Numbered from the stretch's first letter, positions 15,905 through 25,148 are shown. The stretch: DNA of 64,000 nt from Marinoscillum pacificum (GCF_024714495.1 NZ_JAMZMJ010000001.1:930001-994000), one strand, 5' to 3'. Made by a program: numbers and translations. The notes: a model not told the origin generated them from the sequence alone.

Positions 15905-18463
15905 TTAGAATTTAACCTTAATACCTGAAGTCCAAGTTCTTCCTACACCGTAGTATACAGCAAGAGAAGTTGCAGGATCACCGTCCTGAGCATCAGAGAT
16001 GTACTCTACATCAAACAAGTTTTGTACGTTACCGTAAACTGTTGCGTCAAGATCTCCGATTTTGAAGCTATAGTTAGCTTTCACATCAACAAGGTTATAA
16101 GAAGGTACTTCATATGCATCTACACCTTGAACACTTTCAGTAGTTCTAGAAAGTGGATCGTAGTTAGCATAAAGGTTTGCATAATAGTTATAAACAAATC
16201 CTACAGCAAAGTCTTCAACGATATCATAGTCCATAGAAAGTGAAGCAGTTGTTTGAGCAGCATCACCTACTTTAAGACCTGAAATATACAATGTAGGAAT
16301 TGTAGTAAGTGGGTTTTGAGCTTCATCGAAGACAGTTACACCATCCACGTTGTTTTGCCATGTCCAATCACCAAGTGATAACATACCTGCAAATCTAAGA
16401 GCCTGAGTTGGCTGGTAGGATGCATCAAATTCAATACCCTGGTGAATAGCGTTTACACCTAAGATGTTAGCGTAAAGTAGGTCACCATTTTGGTTAGAAT
16501 ATGATCTAGTGAACGTTCTATCTTTCCATGCAGTTCTATACAAGTTTACATTAGCGCTGAATTTAGAGCTTCTGTATCCGTAACCTAACTCATATGAAAG
16601 AATCTTTTGGTTCTCAGCATCTTCATTGATATTGTTTCCAAAGTTTTGGAATACTGCATCAAAGTCAGGAGCTTTCTCGAAGTAACCAATGTTCGCGAAC
16701 ACATTGTGATTTCTAGTTAAGTTGTAGTTTGCACCACCTTTAACTTGATATCCTAAGAAGTTTTGGAAATCTGTTTCTTGCTCGCCAGGAACATACTGGA
16801 AATAATCAATTCTTTGATAAGAAGTGTTTGATCCAGACAATGAAACGAATGCAGAAAGTGGTCCATCAGAGTACTCACCTTGCATGAAAGCACCTTCCCA
16901 AAGAACGATACCGTCGTTGTAGTAATCTCTCTTATCTCCAACACCGATTGCTCTGTTAGGATTATTGATATCATTGTTATCAAGTACGTACTCCGCACCT
17001 AATAGATCTGTCACTTCTGAGAAGTGGATACCTTTGTAATATCTTAAGTCAAGACCACCTAAGAAGTTAAATTTCTTAGAGAATTCTGTAGTGAATGTAC
17101 TCAACATTCCGTACCACTGGTGATCGTTTCTTGATGCTCTCAAGTAACCTAATGCTCTTCCATCTGATGATGTTTGGTTCAATTCTACAATTGCATCCAA
17201 ATCATATGGGCTGTAAGCACCCGCAGTTCTGTAGTCTCTGAATGAAGGCTCGAAACCATCTACATCTTCTTCAGTAGCGTATCCGCCACCTCCACCAGTA
17301 CCGATACCCATGTAAACCGCTGTAGAAAGCTCAGATTTATCATTGATTGTCCAGTAGTGGTTCAAAGAAATTTGTGGTTTGTGGTAGAAGTTATCTTCTA
17401 CATTTACAACCTCTCCATTCAAATAACCCCAGTCAGAGTTGTATTTCAATCCTTGTGGAGCATTTCTGAATGTAGCAATTGACTGCATGTTTTGTCTTTG
17501 TCCGTGTCTCTGAGGAGCACCGAAACCAGTCAATGAAAGTGTATGAGCATCTCCAAGCATTTTAGAAACGTTGAAGAAGTAGTTATAACCAAGGAATTGA
17601 GTACCATCTACCCAACCATCTCCTTCGATTTTAGCACCTTGAACAGAAACAGCCCATCCTTTTTCAGTTAAACCTGTAGAAAGAGAAACTGCTGTTTTCT
17701 TGTAACCATTGTTACCAATACCTGAGTATACAGATCCACCTTTTTCAGTGTCTGTAGTTTGAGTAATGATGTTAATTGTACCACCAATAGAAGGAACAGC
17801 TACTTTAGAAGCACCTAGACCTCTTTGTACCTGCATTGTAGTAGTAACATCAGTCAAACCTGCCCAGTTAGACCAGTAAACTCGACCATTCTCCATGTCG
17901 TTAACAGGAACACCGTTGATCAAAACCGCAACGTTTACAGAGTTAAAACCTCTAACGTTGATTCTTGAATCACCGTATCCACCACCTTGCTTGGTAGCGT
18001 ATACACCTGGAGTTGTTTTCAAAAGCTCAGGAAATTCCTGGTTTGATGCATTCTCTTCGATGTAAGTTCTCTTGATAGTGGAAACCGCAACAGGAGTTTC
18101 ACGATCTACAGCAACAGATGCGATTACTTCCAATGGAGTCAATTCGTTAGCTCCTGGAGATAATGTAATCTCGCCTAAAGATTGTGTTTCGCTTAAGTTG
18201 ATGGTTTTGTCCACTGACTGGAACCCAACAAATGAAATAGTAATTGTTGTTGTTCCTTTAGCACTAACATCAAGACTAAATTCTCCGTTGTAGTCTGTGA
18301 TAGTACCATTTGTTGTTCCTTTTTCAACAACACTAGCACCTGGTAATCCTTCGCCTGTCTCTGAGTCGATTACAGTACCTGTAACCTTGCTCTGAGCGAA
18401 AGTCACTACTGATGCTAAAAGCATCGCAGCGATCAGTGCGTAATTGCGTAAAGTTTTCCTCAT
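15905..18463 (-). CDS. TonB-dependent outer-membrane receptor with N-terminal CarboxypepD_reg-like domain
   Basis: The 852-residue protein has a signal peptide (cut after TFAQ). A carboxypeptidase regulatory-like beta-sandwich follows (about 25-110; VTGTVIDSETGEGLPGASV), then a TonB plug (about 120-230; LLKTTPGVYATKQGGGYGD, INVRGFNSVNVAVLINGVPV) and a 22-strand barrel ending in an aromatic-rich strand (WTSGIKVKF). It lacks the SusC signature length (about 1000 residues) and has no SusD neighbour. It is more like CirA/FecA-type receptors. Codon choice looks biased, suggesting strong expression. An exact -7 element lies at 18495-18502. It is co-transcribed with the repeat lipoprotein. The substrate is unknown. 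Confidence 0.93.
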   Translation of the reverse strand: MRKTLRNYALIAAMLLASVVTFAQSKVTGTVIDSETGEGLPGASVVEKGTTNGTITDYNGEFSLDVSAKGTTTITISFVGFQSVDKTINLSETQSLGEITLSPGANELTPLEVIASVAVDRETPVAVSTIKRTYIEENASNQEFPELLKTTPGVYATKQGGGYGDSRINVRGFNSVNVAVLINGVPVNDMENGRVYWSNWAGLTDVTTTMQVQRGLGASKVAVPSIGGTINIITQTTDTEKGGSVYSGIGNNGYKKTAVSLSTGLTEKGWAVSVQGAKIEGDGWVDGTQFLGYNYFFNVSKMLGDAHTLSLTGFGAPQRHGQRQNMQSIATFRNAPQGLKYNSDWGYLNGEVVNVEDNFYHKPQISLNHYWTINDKSELSTAVYMGIGTGGGGGYATEEDVDGFEPSFRDYRTAGAYSPYDLDAIVELNQTSSDGRALGYLRASRNDHQWYGMLSTFTTEFSKKFNFLGGLDLRYYKGIHFSEVTDLLGAEYVLDNNDINNPNRAIGVGDKRDYYNDGIVLWEGAFMQGEYSDGPLSAFVSLSGSNTSYQRIDYFQYVPGEQETDFQNFLGYQVKGGANYNLTRNHNVFANIGYFEKAPDFDAVFQNFGNNINEDAENQKILSYELGYGYRSSKFSANVNLYRTAWKDRTFTRSYSNQNGDLLYANILGVNAIHQGIEFDASYQPTQALRFAGMLSLGDWTWQNNVDGVTVFDEAQNPLTTIPTLYISGLKVGDAAQTTASLSMDYDIVEDFAVGFVYNYYANLYANYDPLSRTTESVQGVDAYEVPSYNLVDVKANYSFKIGDLDATVYGNVQNLFDVEYISDAQDGDPATSLAVYYGVGRTWTSGIKVKF

Positions 18464-18494
18464 TGCGTTTACTGTTTGTTTTAATTAACTCCCG

Positions 18495-18502
18495 CAAAAG
18501 TA
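18495..18502 (-). promoter_or_regulatory. -7 promoter element of the TonB receptor operon
   Basis: The minus strand reads TACTTTTG, an exact TAnnTTTG match, 31 bases before the receptor ATG at 18463. This predicts a leader of roughly 25 bases. The remaining gap up to 18724 (about 220 bases) is AT-rich and shows no other feature I can support. Confidence 0.55.
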
Positions 18503-18724
18503 TGATTATTGATTGCTAAGAAGTTTTCAGAATAGTTAAGTTTTGATACGAATTTATAAACTTAACTTAACATTCGTTGGATGAAACAGTAGAGTCAAAC
18601 GAGATTTTTGAAATATTCAGAAAGTTATCGGTCTCAGTGAAATATGAACAAAATCAATAGAGGAAAAATGATTCAAAATCAAAATTTTATACTTAACAAT
18701 TACGTAACATTGATGTTGTTTTGT

Positions 18725-19543
18725 TCACATTAAATTAGCATAAGCTTCGATTGCAGCACGAACACTTCCATGTTTTTCCAACAATTCTGTAGCTGTATCT
18801 TCCTCTATACTAAGCTCATGCATCAACATCCGCACACCTCTCTGCTCTAATTTCTTATTAGTCAACTGCATATCGACCATCTTGTTCCCTTTAATCCTAC
18901 CAAGACGAATCATAACACCGGTAGTTATCATATTCAGAATCATCTTCTGTGCGGTACCAGATTTCATTCTCGTACTACCAGTAATAAACTCTGGACCAAC
19001 AACCACTTCCACTGGAAAGTCTACAGCCTCACCCAAAGGAGAACCACTACTACATGCAACACCGCCGGTTAATAAGCCTCGCTTTTTAGCTTCTTCTACC
19101 CCACCTATCACATAAGGTGTAGTCCCGGAAGCAGCAATACCCACCACACTATCATTTTCATCAGGTTCAAATGGTAAAATATCTTTCCAGGCTTGTTTTT
19201 CATCATCTTCAGCAAATTCTACAGCTTTTCGGATCGCACCATCACCTCCAGCAATGATTCCAATGACCAAATCATGCGGTACGCCAAAAGTCGGGGGACA
19301 CTCCGATGCATCTACAATTCCTAAACGACCACTTGTACCAGAACCGATGTAAAACAGCCTACCACCTCTTTTCATTCGCTCAGCTATTTGATCAATTAAA
19401 GCTGCAACATTAGGCAATACGACTTCTACAGCTTTAGCTACAGTTTGGTCTTCCTGATTAATATTGGTGACCACATCTAGTGTGGACATTTCTTCTATTT
19501 GATCGTATCGAGAGGTCTTCTCGGTATCTGGAAGTCTAGACAT
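18725..19543 (-). CDS. murQ: N-acetylmuramic acid 6-phosphate etherase MurQ
   Basis: The 272-residue protein matches MurQ: a SIS domain with GRLFYIGSGTSGRLGIVDASECPPTFG split over residues 61-87 (catalytic Glu in ASECPP) and GPEFITGSTRMKSGTAQK near 180-200. It cleaves the D-lactyl ether of MurNAc-6-phosphate to give GlcNAc-6-phosphate, a cytoplasmic step in peptidoglycan recycling. It is about 25 residues shorter than the E. coli protein, but all recognisable motifs are present. Its ATG overlaps the end of the kinase gene by eight bases, so the two are co-translated. Confidence 0.95.
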   Translation of the reverse strand: MSRLPDTEKTSRYDQIEEMSTLDVVTNINQEDQTVAKAVEVVLPNVAALIDQIAERMKRGGRLFYIGSGTSGRLGIVDASECPPTFGVPHDLVIGIIAGGDGAIRKAVEFAEDDEKQAWKDILPFEPDENDSVVGIAASGTTPYVIGGVEEAKKRGLLTGGVACSSGSPLGEAVDFPVEVVVGPEFITGSTRMKSGTAQKMILNMITTGVMIRLGRIKGNKMVDMQLTNKKLEQRGVRMLMHELSIEEDTATELLEKHGSVRAAIEAYANLM

Positions 19544-20360
19544 GATTTTGATGATAAAGAGTTAAGCCTGCAATTGGACTTTGTATGATTCTTTTTATTC
19601 TAATTGATTTTGCTTTAGCTACTGCATTCAAAATATTTCCGAAGTTGAATGCAATAGAACCTGAGAAACTTATTTCTTCAGGCAAATTGTTTCCAAAATA
19701 GCCTTCAAAATAATTATGAAACGCATTCTCCACTAATTGATAAAGGGCTGGCTGACTTTGATTTTGGCCGATAAATTCAGCGAACTGCCCTAAATAAGAC
19801 TTAGCAACTCCATTCTGATATACCTCAGTAAGTACTTGCGCCTCGGTAAACTCAGGGAAATTTTCGCTTATCTGCTTTGTTAAATAAACATCAAATTGAC
19901 CTCTTAAATAAGCTGAAACAAACCTTCTACCAATATCAATCCCACTGCCCTCGTCTCCCAATATATAACCTAAAGAAGCTTTACGATCATCCAAAGTAGC
20001 TCCATTATAGTGAATAGCAGCACTGCCTGTTCCCAATATTCCAACCCAACCTGGAGAATGATTAAGAAGCGATCTTGCTACGGCTAAAGTATCCGGATAT
20101 ACATTCACCAATTTGGAGGTAATTATATTCGAAATTTGATTAACTAAACGTTCTTTATTCTGCTCATTACCTCCAGCAACATAAAAATGAACTTCATCGA
20201 ATTCCAATTCCTGAATTTGTTGTGGAATAGACTGTTTGAGTACTTCCAACGCATCTGTAGAGGCATTGAAACCTGCACTTACAAACTGCCTGATCACACC
20301 ATTGTTGATGATTCTCCAATCAGTCTTTGTCCCGCCTGCATCAGCTATTGCTACCATCAT
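19536..20360 (-). CDS. BadF/BadG-type sugar kinase, probable MurNAc kinase
   Basis: The 274-residue protein is of the ASKHA-fold BadF/BadG/BcrA/BcrD ATPase family. Phosphate loop 1 is DAGGTKTDW near residue 7, loop 2 GILGTGSAA near 107, then GDEGSGIDIGRR, and an adenosine motif FSGSIA near 230. Family members include GlcNAc kinases and clostridial MurK. Overlap with murQ downstream strongly suggests it makes the MurQ substrate, MurNAc-6-phosphate, from free MurNAc. Specificity for MurNAc against GlcNAc cannot be read from sequence. The start overlaps the cytochrome b5-like gene by four bases. Confidence 0.82.
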   Translation of the reverse strand: MMVAIADAGGTKTDWRIINNGVIRQFVSAGFNASTDALEVLKQSIPQQIQELEFDEVHFYVAGGNEQNKERLVNQISNIITSKLVNVYPDTLAVARSLLNHSPGWVGILGTGSAAIHYNGATLDDRKASLGYILGDEGSGIDIGRRFVSAYLRGQFDVYLTKQISENFPEFTEAQVLTEVYQNGVAKSYLGQFAEFIGQNQSQPALYQLVENAFHNYFEGYFGNNLPEEISFSGSIAFNFGNILNAVAKAKSIRIKRIIQSPIAGLTLYHQNHV

Positions 20361-20584
20361 ACTAAAATCCCGATTTGAGTCATTCTCTCAAAAACTTTTT
20401 CTGTATGTGGCGCATCCACTAATTCGTCAGTGAGATCCTGACCTGCCCAATGCTCATAGTGCTTGCCATTTCGCCATAGACGGGATTGAGTCACATCAAA
20501 GATCTTTCCCTGATAAGCCACCCAAATTTCGTCCCGATCCTGACCGTTACGAAGTGCTAGTTGTGACCTGGTATATTCTGTCAT
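20357..20584 (-). CDS. Small cytochrome b5-like domain protein
   Basis: This 75-residue protein is a minimal cytochrome b5-like heme/steroid-binding domain: YTRSQLALRNGQD, then IWVAYQGKIFDVTQS, then HYEHWAGQDLTDEL and APHTEKVFERM. H45 and H60 are candidate heme ligands, but the classical HPGG is not present, as in the membrane-associated steroid-receptor-like branch. It has no membrane segment. Its ATG overlaps the MutS2 stop codon as TAATG and its end overlaps the kinase gene. Why a cytochrome b5-like protein sits between mutS2 and a sugar kinase is not clear. Confidence 0.78.
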   Translation of the reverse strand: MTEYTRSQLALRNGQDRDEIWVAYQGKIFDVTQSRLWRNGKHYEHWAGQDLTDELVDAPHTEKVFERMTQIGILV

Positions 20585-22962
20585 TACCTGAATGTAACCA
20601 GTGTTATTCCACTACCACCCATTTCAATATGCTCGTCAACTGCTCTCTCCACACTGCTATGCCCTTTGAGGTGAGTTCTGATCACATCCCGAAGTATACC
20701 ATGTCCTTTTCCATGTATAATCCGAACCTGATCCGTCCCGAGTAACAAAGCAGAATCAATGTATTCATCTACCTTCGATAAAGCTTCATCTGCTCGCATA
20801 CCACGAACATCAACTTCACCATTGAACTGGGTCATTTTCTCCACCATGTTCATCCCACCAATGCGACGTGACCTTTTCTCTTGTTGCTGATGAGAAACAT
20901 TCGCTTTGGCCAATTTCTTCACATCTATAAACGAAATAATGTTTCCAAACCGCACCTGAGCTTGCTTCCCCTTCACATTCATCACCTCTCCAGAGGTATC
21001 CTGACCATCGATAGTGACGCTATCGCCAACTTTGAACTCTAGATCTTTCTTCTTAGTGGCAGCCTTTTCAATGGCCTTATCTTGAGCCTGCTTGTATTTA
21101 TCCAAGTCCTCCCTAAGAGCCTTGGTCTTGGCTTTATCAGCCTTCGTTTCTTGAATAGTTCTAATCGTATTTTCAATGCGCTTATTGGCATCCTCTACGA
21201 TTCGTTTAGCCTCGTGCTTAGCCTCCTTAATCAGACGCTTTTGTTCATCCTGAAGCATCTCTTTCAGACTTTCATAGTCTGTCTTAATAGAAGCAACTTC
21301 CTTCTCTTCCCTTTCGAGTTTTTTGGTCAGCTTTTCATATTTACCACGTTCCTTTTCTAGAGCGTTCAATAGATGCTCATAATCCACCTGACTGGTTCCG
21401 ACCATACCTTTTGCATCTTCAATAATATGCTTTGGCAATCCTATCTTTTTAGCAATCTCAAATGCAAAGGAACTTCCTGGCTTACCTACTTCCAGTTCAA
21501 AAAGTGGCTCTAAAGCCCCTACATCGTATTTCATTGCACCATTCACTACACCAGGTTTGTTTTCAGCAAACTTTTTCAGATTTTGATAGTGTGTGGTTAC
21601 TACCCCAAATGACTTGCGCTCATTCAACTGCCCCAAGATAGACTCAGCAATGGCTCCACCAAATTGAGGTTCTGTACCAGTACCAAATTCATCTATCAGA
21701 AACATCGTATTTCGATCGGACATCTCCTGGAAATACTTCATGGCCGTCAAGTGAGAACTATATGTACTCAAATCATTCTCCAAAGACTGAGTATCTCCAA
21801 TGTCTAGAAAAATACTTCGGAACACTCCAAAAGTAGACGCTTCACTAACTGGCACTAGAAAACCACATTGAAACATGTATTGGAGTAAACCAACGGATTT
21901 CAACGCAACCGATTTACCTCCAGCATTGGGTCCAGAAATAACCAAAATACGATTTGACTGTCTGTTGAGCTCCAAAGAAAGCGGAATAGTTGGCTTACCG
22001 GAACCTTTATGTGATAACCACAACAGCGGATGCTTGGCTTGATACCACTTAACTTCCGGATTTTTAGTGACCTCAGGCTTCACACCTTCTATCTCCAAAG
22101 CAAAAACAGCTTTTGCATGGATGAAATCCATTAACCCAATGAAGAAAGATCCTTTCTCCAAATCCTCCATCGACTCACGAACCAAATCTGTAAGTCTAGT
22201 TAGAATTCGAGCAATTTCACGCTTCTCTTGATACTGAAGTTCTCTTACTTCATTATTCAATTGAAGTGCTTCGGTTGGCTCTAAATAGACCGTTTGACCG
22301 GTAGCTGATTCATCATGAACAAAGCCTTGAATTCTACGTTTGTGTTCAGCTTTTAGTGGAATTACTAATCGACCATCGCGAACGGTTACAGAACTATCTT
22401 CATCAGTCAACTTATCCTGAATAGCTTTGCGAAGTACCTTGTTAATAGCAGTTCTTACAGCTTTTTCTTTCTGAATGAGTAAAGATCTGATTGCTGCTAA
22501 TTCTGGACTCGCTGTATCGCGCACAATACCACGCTCATCCACTATTTGCTCAATTTCCTTAATTAGATCCTGATCCGCAATAAATCCATATGTCAAGGAA
22601 CATAACTGAGGATAATCGTCCTGATGCTTCTTGACATACTGCGTCCACTGATACAATAAGGTTAAAAGCGATTTTAACTGACTAAAATCTTCACCTTGCA
22701 GGAATGTACCTTTTACTTTAATTTTCTTCAAAAAGACTCTAAGATCCTGAAAGTCTCTTGATGGCAAATTATCTCCTGATGAAAGAATTCGAACCATCTC
22801 ATTGGTTTGATCTAGCCATTTGGAGATATCATCCACTCTGGATGATGGCTTTACTTTTTCCAGAAATTCAACTCCATGATCAGATTTACATTTGGCTCTC
22901 ACCAAATCTATCACCTGATCCATTCCCAACTTTTCCTGGATATCTTTAGGGTATTCTAACAT
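20584..22962 (-). CDS. mutS2: MutS2 family ATPase/endonuclease
   Basis: The 792-residue protein has the MutS2 order: an N-terminal core and lever region, a MutS ATPase domain with Walker A GPNAGGKSVALK (around residue 345) and Walker B TMFLIDEFGTGTEP, then STHYQN-like VTTHYQNLK. A long coiled coil (about 510-640), a KOW-like segment (FKVGDSVTIDGQDTSGEV) and a C-terminal Smr domain follow (VDVRGMRADEAL, RIIHGKGHGILRDVI). The family suppresses homologous recombination or splits collided ribosomes, depending on species; it does not act in mismatch repair. Its ATG overlaps the DUF4296 stop (TAATG). Confidence 0.95.
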   Translation of the reverse strand: MLEYPKDIQEKLGMDQVIDLVRAKCKSDHGVEFLEKVKPSSRVDDISKWLDQTNEMVRILSSGDNLPSRDFQDLRVFLKKIKVKGTFLQGEDFSQLKSLLTLLYQWTQYVKKHQDDYPQLCSLTYGFIADQDLIKEIEQIVDERGIVRDTASPELAAIRSLLIQKEKAVRTAINKVLRKAIQDKLTDEDSSVTVRDGRLVIPLKAEHKRRIQGFVHDESATGQTVYLEPTEALQLNNEVRELQYQEKREIARILTRLTDLVRESMEDLEKGSFFIGLMDFIHAKAVFALEIEGVKPEVTKNPEVKWYQAKHPLLWLSHKGSGKPTIPLSLELNRQSNRILVISGPNAGGKSVALKSVGLLQYMFQCGFLVPVSEASTFGVFRSIFLDIGDTQSLENDLSTYSSHLTAMKYFQEMSDRNTMFLIDEFGTGTEPQFGGAIAESILGQLNERKSFGVVTTHYQNLKKFAENKPGVVNGAMKYDVGALEPLFELEVGKPGSSFAFEIAKKIGLPKHIIEDAKGMVGTSQVDYEHLLNALEKERGKYEKLTKKLEREEKEVASIKTDYESLKEMLQDEQKRLIKEAKHEAKRIVEDANKRIENTIRTIQETKADKAKTKALREDLDKYKQAQDKAIEKAATKKKDLEFKVGDSVTIDGQDTSGEVMNVKGKQAQVRFGNIISFIDVKKLAKANVSHQQQEKRSRRIGGMNMVEKMTQFNGEVDVRGMRADEALSKVDEYIDSALLLGTDQVRIIHGKGHGILRDVIRTHLKGHSSVERAVDEHIEMGGSGITLVTFR

Positions 22963-23309
22963 TAATAAGCGTTATTCAATTTCTGACGAGCGAGCAAACT
23001 ATCTACTACCTGATTGTAGATATCTTTCATCTCATCAATTTCGTCTATGTAATAAGCGGTTGATTCGGCATACTGTTCCTTGGTTATGCCCAAATCGTCA
23101 AACAGCATTCCCTCATAATGGTTATAGATTAACTGGCTGCTATCTCTAGGTAAATAGAGTTTCTTAATTTTAGCTTCCAAAATATGCACATCAATCAGAA
23201 CCCGAACCATTTGATCACGTGTAAGTACATTTGGCGGTCTCTGAGCTTGCTTTTTGGAGCAATTAACGAATATTAACAGAGCCAATACTATAAAAAAAGA
23301 ATTTCTCAC
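22962..23309 (-). CDS. DUF4296 lipoprotein
   Basis: The 115-residue protein has a lipoprotein signal (FIVLALLIFVNC, Cys about residue 17) and a DUF4296-like body (VLTRDQMVRVLIDVHILEAK, YYIDEIDEMKDIYNQVVD). The frame extends to an ATG at 23369, but an exact -7 promoter element sits at 23343-23350, downstream of that ATG. The start is therefore placed at GTG 23309, right before the hydrophobic signal. It is the first gene of the operon leading to mutS2, the cytochrome b5-like gene, the kinase and murQ. DUF4296 has no established function. Confidence 0.78.
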   Translation of the reverse strand: MRNSFFIVLALLIFVNCSKKQAQRPPNVLTRDQMVRVLIDVHILEAKIKKLYLPRDSSQLIYNHYEGMLFDDLGITKEQYAESTAYYIDEIDEMKDIYNQVVDSLLARQKLNNAY

Positions 23310-23342
23310 AAGTTTAAGTCTATGTGTTCGTATAATTTTGTA

Positions 23343-23350
23343 CAAATGTA
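23343..23350 (-). promoter_or_regulatory. -7 promoter element of the DUF4296-mutS2-murQ operon
   Basis: The minus strand reads TACATTTG, an exact TAnnTTTG match, 33 bases upstream of GTG 23309. A TTTTTGG run lies about 16 bases further upstream, a loose -33 candidate. The element decides the start of the DUF4296 gene, because the longer reading frame begins upstream of it. Confidence 0.55.
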
Positions 23351-23380
23351 TCGGATCGTAAGAAGCCAAAAATACTTTGC

Positions 23381-24265
23381 ATGAAGGAAATCCTTAAAAA
23401 GCTGAGAAAATATGAAATACGCGTGCGTAAAGCCATCAACTCTCAGATGCAAGGTGATTTTCACAGCATCTTCAAAGGCTCCGGTCTTGAGTTTGATGAC
23501 GTCAGAGCCTACCAATACGGCGATGATGTAAGAACCATCGACTGGAATGTAACGGCAAAAGGGCACGGAACGTTTGTTAAAACCTTTATTGAAGAAAAAG
23601 AACAAACGGTAATGTTCCTATTGGATGTTTCTGCATCTCAAGAAATTGGGTCTGCAAAACGTCAAAAAATAGATACAGGAAAAGAAATTGCAGCACTATT
23701 GGCACTATCAGCAGTGAAAGAAAGTAGTGCCGTGGGTTTACTATGTTTTTCTGACCAAAAGGAGAAATATATTAAACCAGGAAAGGGAATGAAGCATTCC
23801 TATGAATTGCTTTCAAGCATTTTCAAATTAAAGCCCGCTTCCAAAAAAACGAATCTAGATCAGGCGATTAAAACCACTCTCGGCATATTGAAGCGAAGAG
23901 CGGTCATCTTTTTAATCTCCGACTTTATAGATGAAAATTACATGCACAGCCTAAAAGGCATGGCGAGAAAACATGATCTCGTGGTGGTTCAATTGTTTGA
24001 CAAACGAGAATCACAAATGCCAAACCTGGGTATAGTGCCATTGTATGAAAAAGAAAGTGGCCGTACGTTATGGGTCAATTCTTCTTCTAGTCATTTCAGA
24101 AATGTGTTAAATAAAACATATGGAAAGAATACTTCAGATTTGGAGACTTTCTGCAGAAGAAATGATGTAAACTACCTATCTATTGAAACTGGGGATGATT
24201 ATGTCCCTAAATTGGTTCGATTGTTTAGACACAGGAACAAGTCAAATGCGCAACGTCCAAGATAA
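23381..24265 (+). CDS. DUF58 domain protein of the Bat operon
   Basis: The 294-residue protein carries the DUF58 signature (EFDDVRAYQYGDDVRTIDWN, residues 33-52) and a von Willebrand A-like fold with MFLLDVSAS. In Bacteroidota, DUF58 genes lie between moxR and batA in the aerotolerance (Bat) operon, thought to form a MoxR-VWA chaperone-like system at the membrane. No moxR gene precedes it here; the upstream neighbour is divergent. The end overlaps the following BatD-like gene by 20 bases. A TACTTTG sequence right before the ATG resembles the -7 element with one base missing from its spacer. Confidence 0.88.
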   Translation: MKEILKKLRKYEIRVRKAINSQMQGDFHSIFKGSGLEFDDVRAYQYGDDVRTIDWNVTAKGHGTFVKTFIEEKEQTVMFLLDVSASQEIGSAKRQKIDTGKEIAALLALSAVKESSAVGLLCFSDQKEKYIKPGKGMKHSYELLSSIFKLKPASKKTNLDQAIKTTLGILKRRAVIFLISDFIDENYMHSLKGMARKHDLVVVQLFDKRESQMPNLGIVPLYEKESGRTLWVNSSSSHFRNVLNKTYGKNTSDLETFCRRNDVNYLSIETGDDYVPKLVRLFRHRNKSNAQRPR

Positions 24266-25148
24266 ACTCTTACTCTACATATTAGCTATTACATTATCTC
24301 TGAGTGGCTTCTCACAGCAAATCACTGTACGTGGTGGTTTTATTCAGGATAGTGTCAGAATCGGGGAAAAAATTGATTACTGGTTAACAGCACAATATCC
24401 AGAATCAATAGACCTGCTTCTTCCGGACACCTTGTATTCATTCACTCCATGGGAGTTTTACGGCAAGAAATATTTCCCAAGTCAGTTAAATAATGGGATA
24501 GTCTATGATTCTGCAGTTTATTCTTTAGAAAGCTATGAAATAGACGCAGTTCAATATTTGAGTCTTCCGGCTTTCATCGTGGAAGGTGAAGAAGATACAG
24601 TGGTAATTGATGGAAATCTTGACTCCATCTTCTTCAGCACCATGTTACCTGTAGCTGCGGACACTCTAAGCCTCAAAACAAATCTGGATTATCAGGATGT
24701 AGATACCATGGTCAATTATCCATTGATATGGATTGTCTTAGGTGTGCTCTTAATTCTGATTATTATCGGATTCTTAGTCTTCGGAAAACGCATCAGAAAA
24801 GAATTCAAACTTAGAAGGCTCAAAAAAGAATACCTTAAATTCTCTGAATTGCTTTCTCATAACATTAAGTCACTCAAATCAAGTCCAAATCAAAAGATTG
24901 CTGAAGCTTCCATTACCCAATGGAAAGCATTCCTTGAAACAATGGAGCAACGTCCGTTTACCAAATTGACAACTAAGGAGATTATGGCTCTAGAGTATAC
25001 CAATGAGCTGAACGGCACTTTGAAAAATATTGACCGATGTGTGTATGGTGGCAAACTTGACGATAACCTATATAAGGATTTCCAAGCCATTGAGGACTTT
25101 ACTCAACATCGTTACTCAGTCATTACCGATCAAATAAAAAACAGCTAA
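24246..25148 (+). CDS. BatD-like membrane protein
   Basis: From ATG 24246 the protein has 300 residues: a signal peptide (LLLYILAITLSLSGFSQ), a periplasmic beta-rich part (about 20-155) and one membrane helix (YPLIWIVLGVLLILIIIGFL). A charged cytoplasmic tail with KEFKLRRLKKEY follows. This arrangement is that of short BatD-like or DUF4381-like proteins of Bat operons. The open frame reaches back to 24183, but the later ATG gives a proper signal peptide and a normal 20-base overlap with the DUF58 gene. The next gene, batA, begins three bases after its stop. Confidence 0.72.
   Translation: MRNVQDKLLLYILAITLSLSGFSQQITVRGGFIQDSVRIGEKIDYWLTAQYPESIDLLLPDTLYSFTPWEFYGKKYFPSQLNNGIVYDSAVYSLESYEIDAVQYLSLPAFIVEGEEDTVVIDGNLDSIFFSTMLPVAADTLSLKTNLDYQDVDTMVNYPLIWIVLGVLLILIIIGFLVFGKRIRKEFKLRRLKKEYLKFSELLSHNIKSLKSSPNQKIAEASITQWKAFLETMEQRPFTKLTTKEIMALEYTNELNGTLKNIDRCVYGGKLDDNLYKDFQAIEDFTQHRYSVITDQIKNS

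Noticed and set aside
18725-19543. MurQ as a truncated gene
   Set aside because: It is shorter than the E. coli protein, but all recognisable catalytic motifs are present and the ends overlap neighbours normally.
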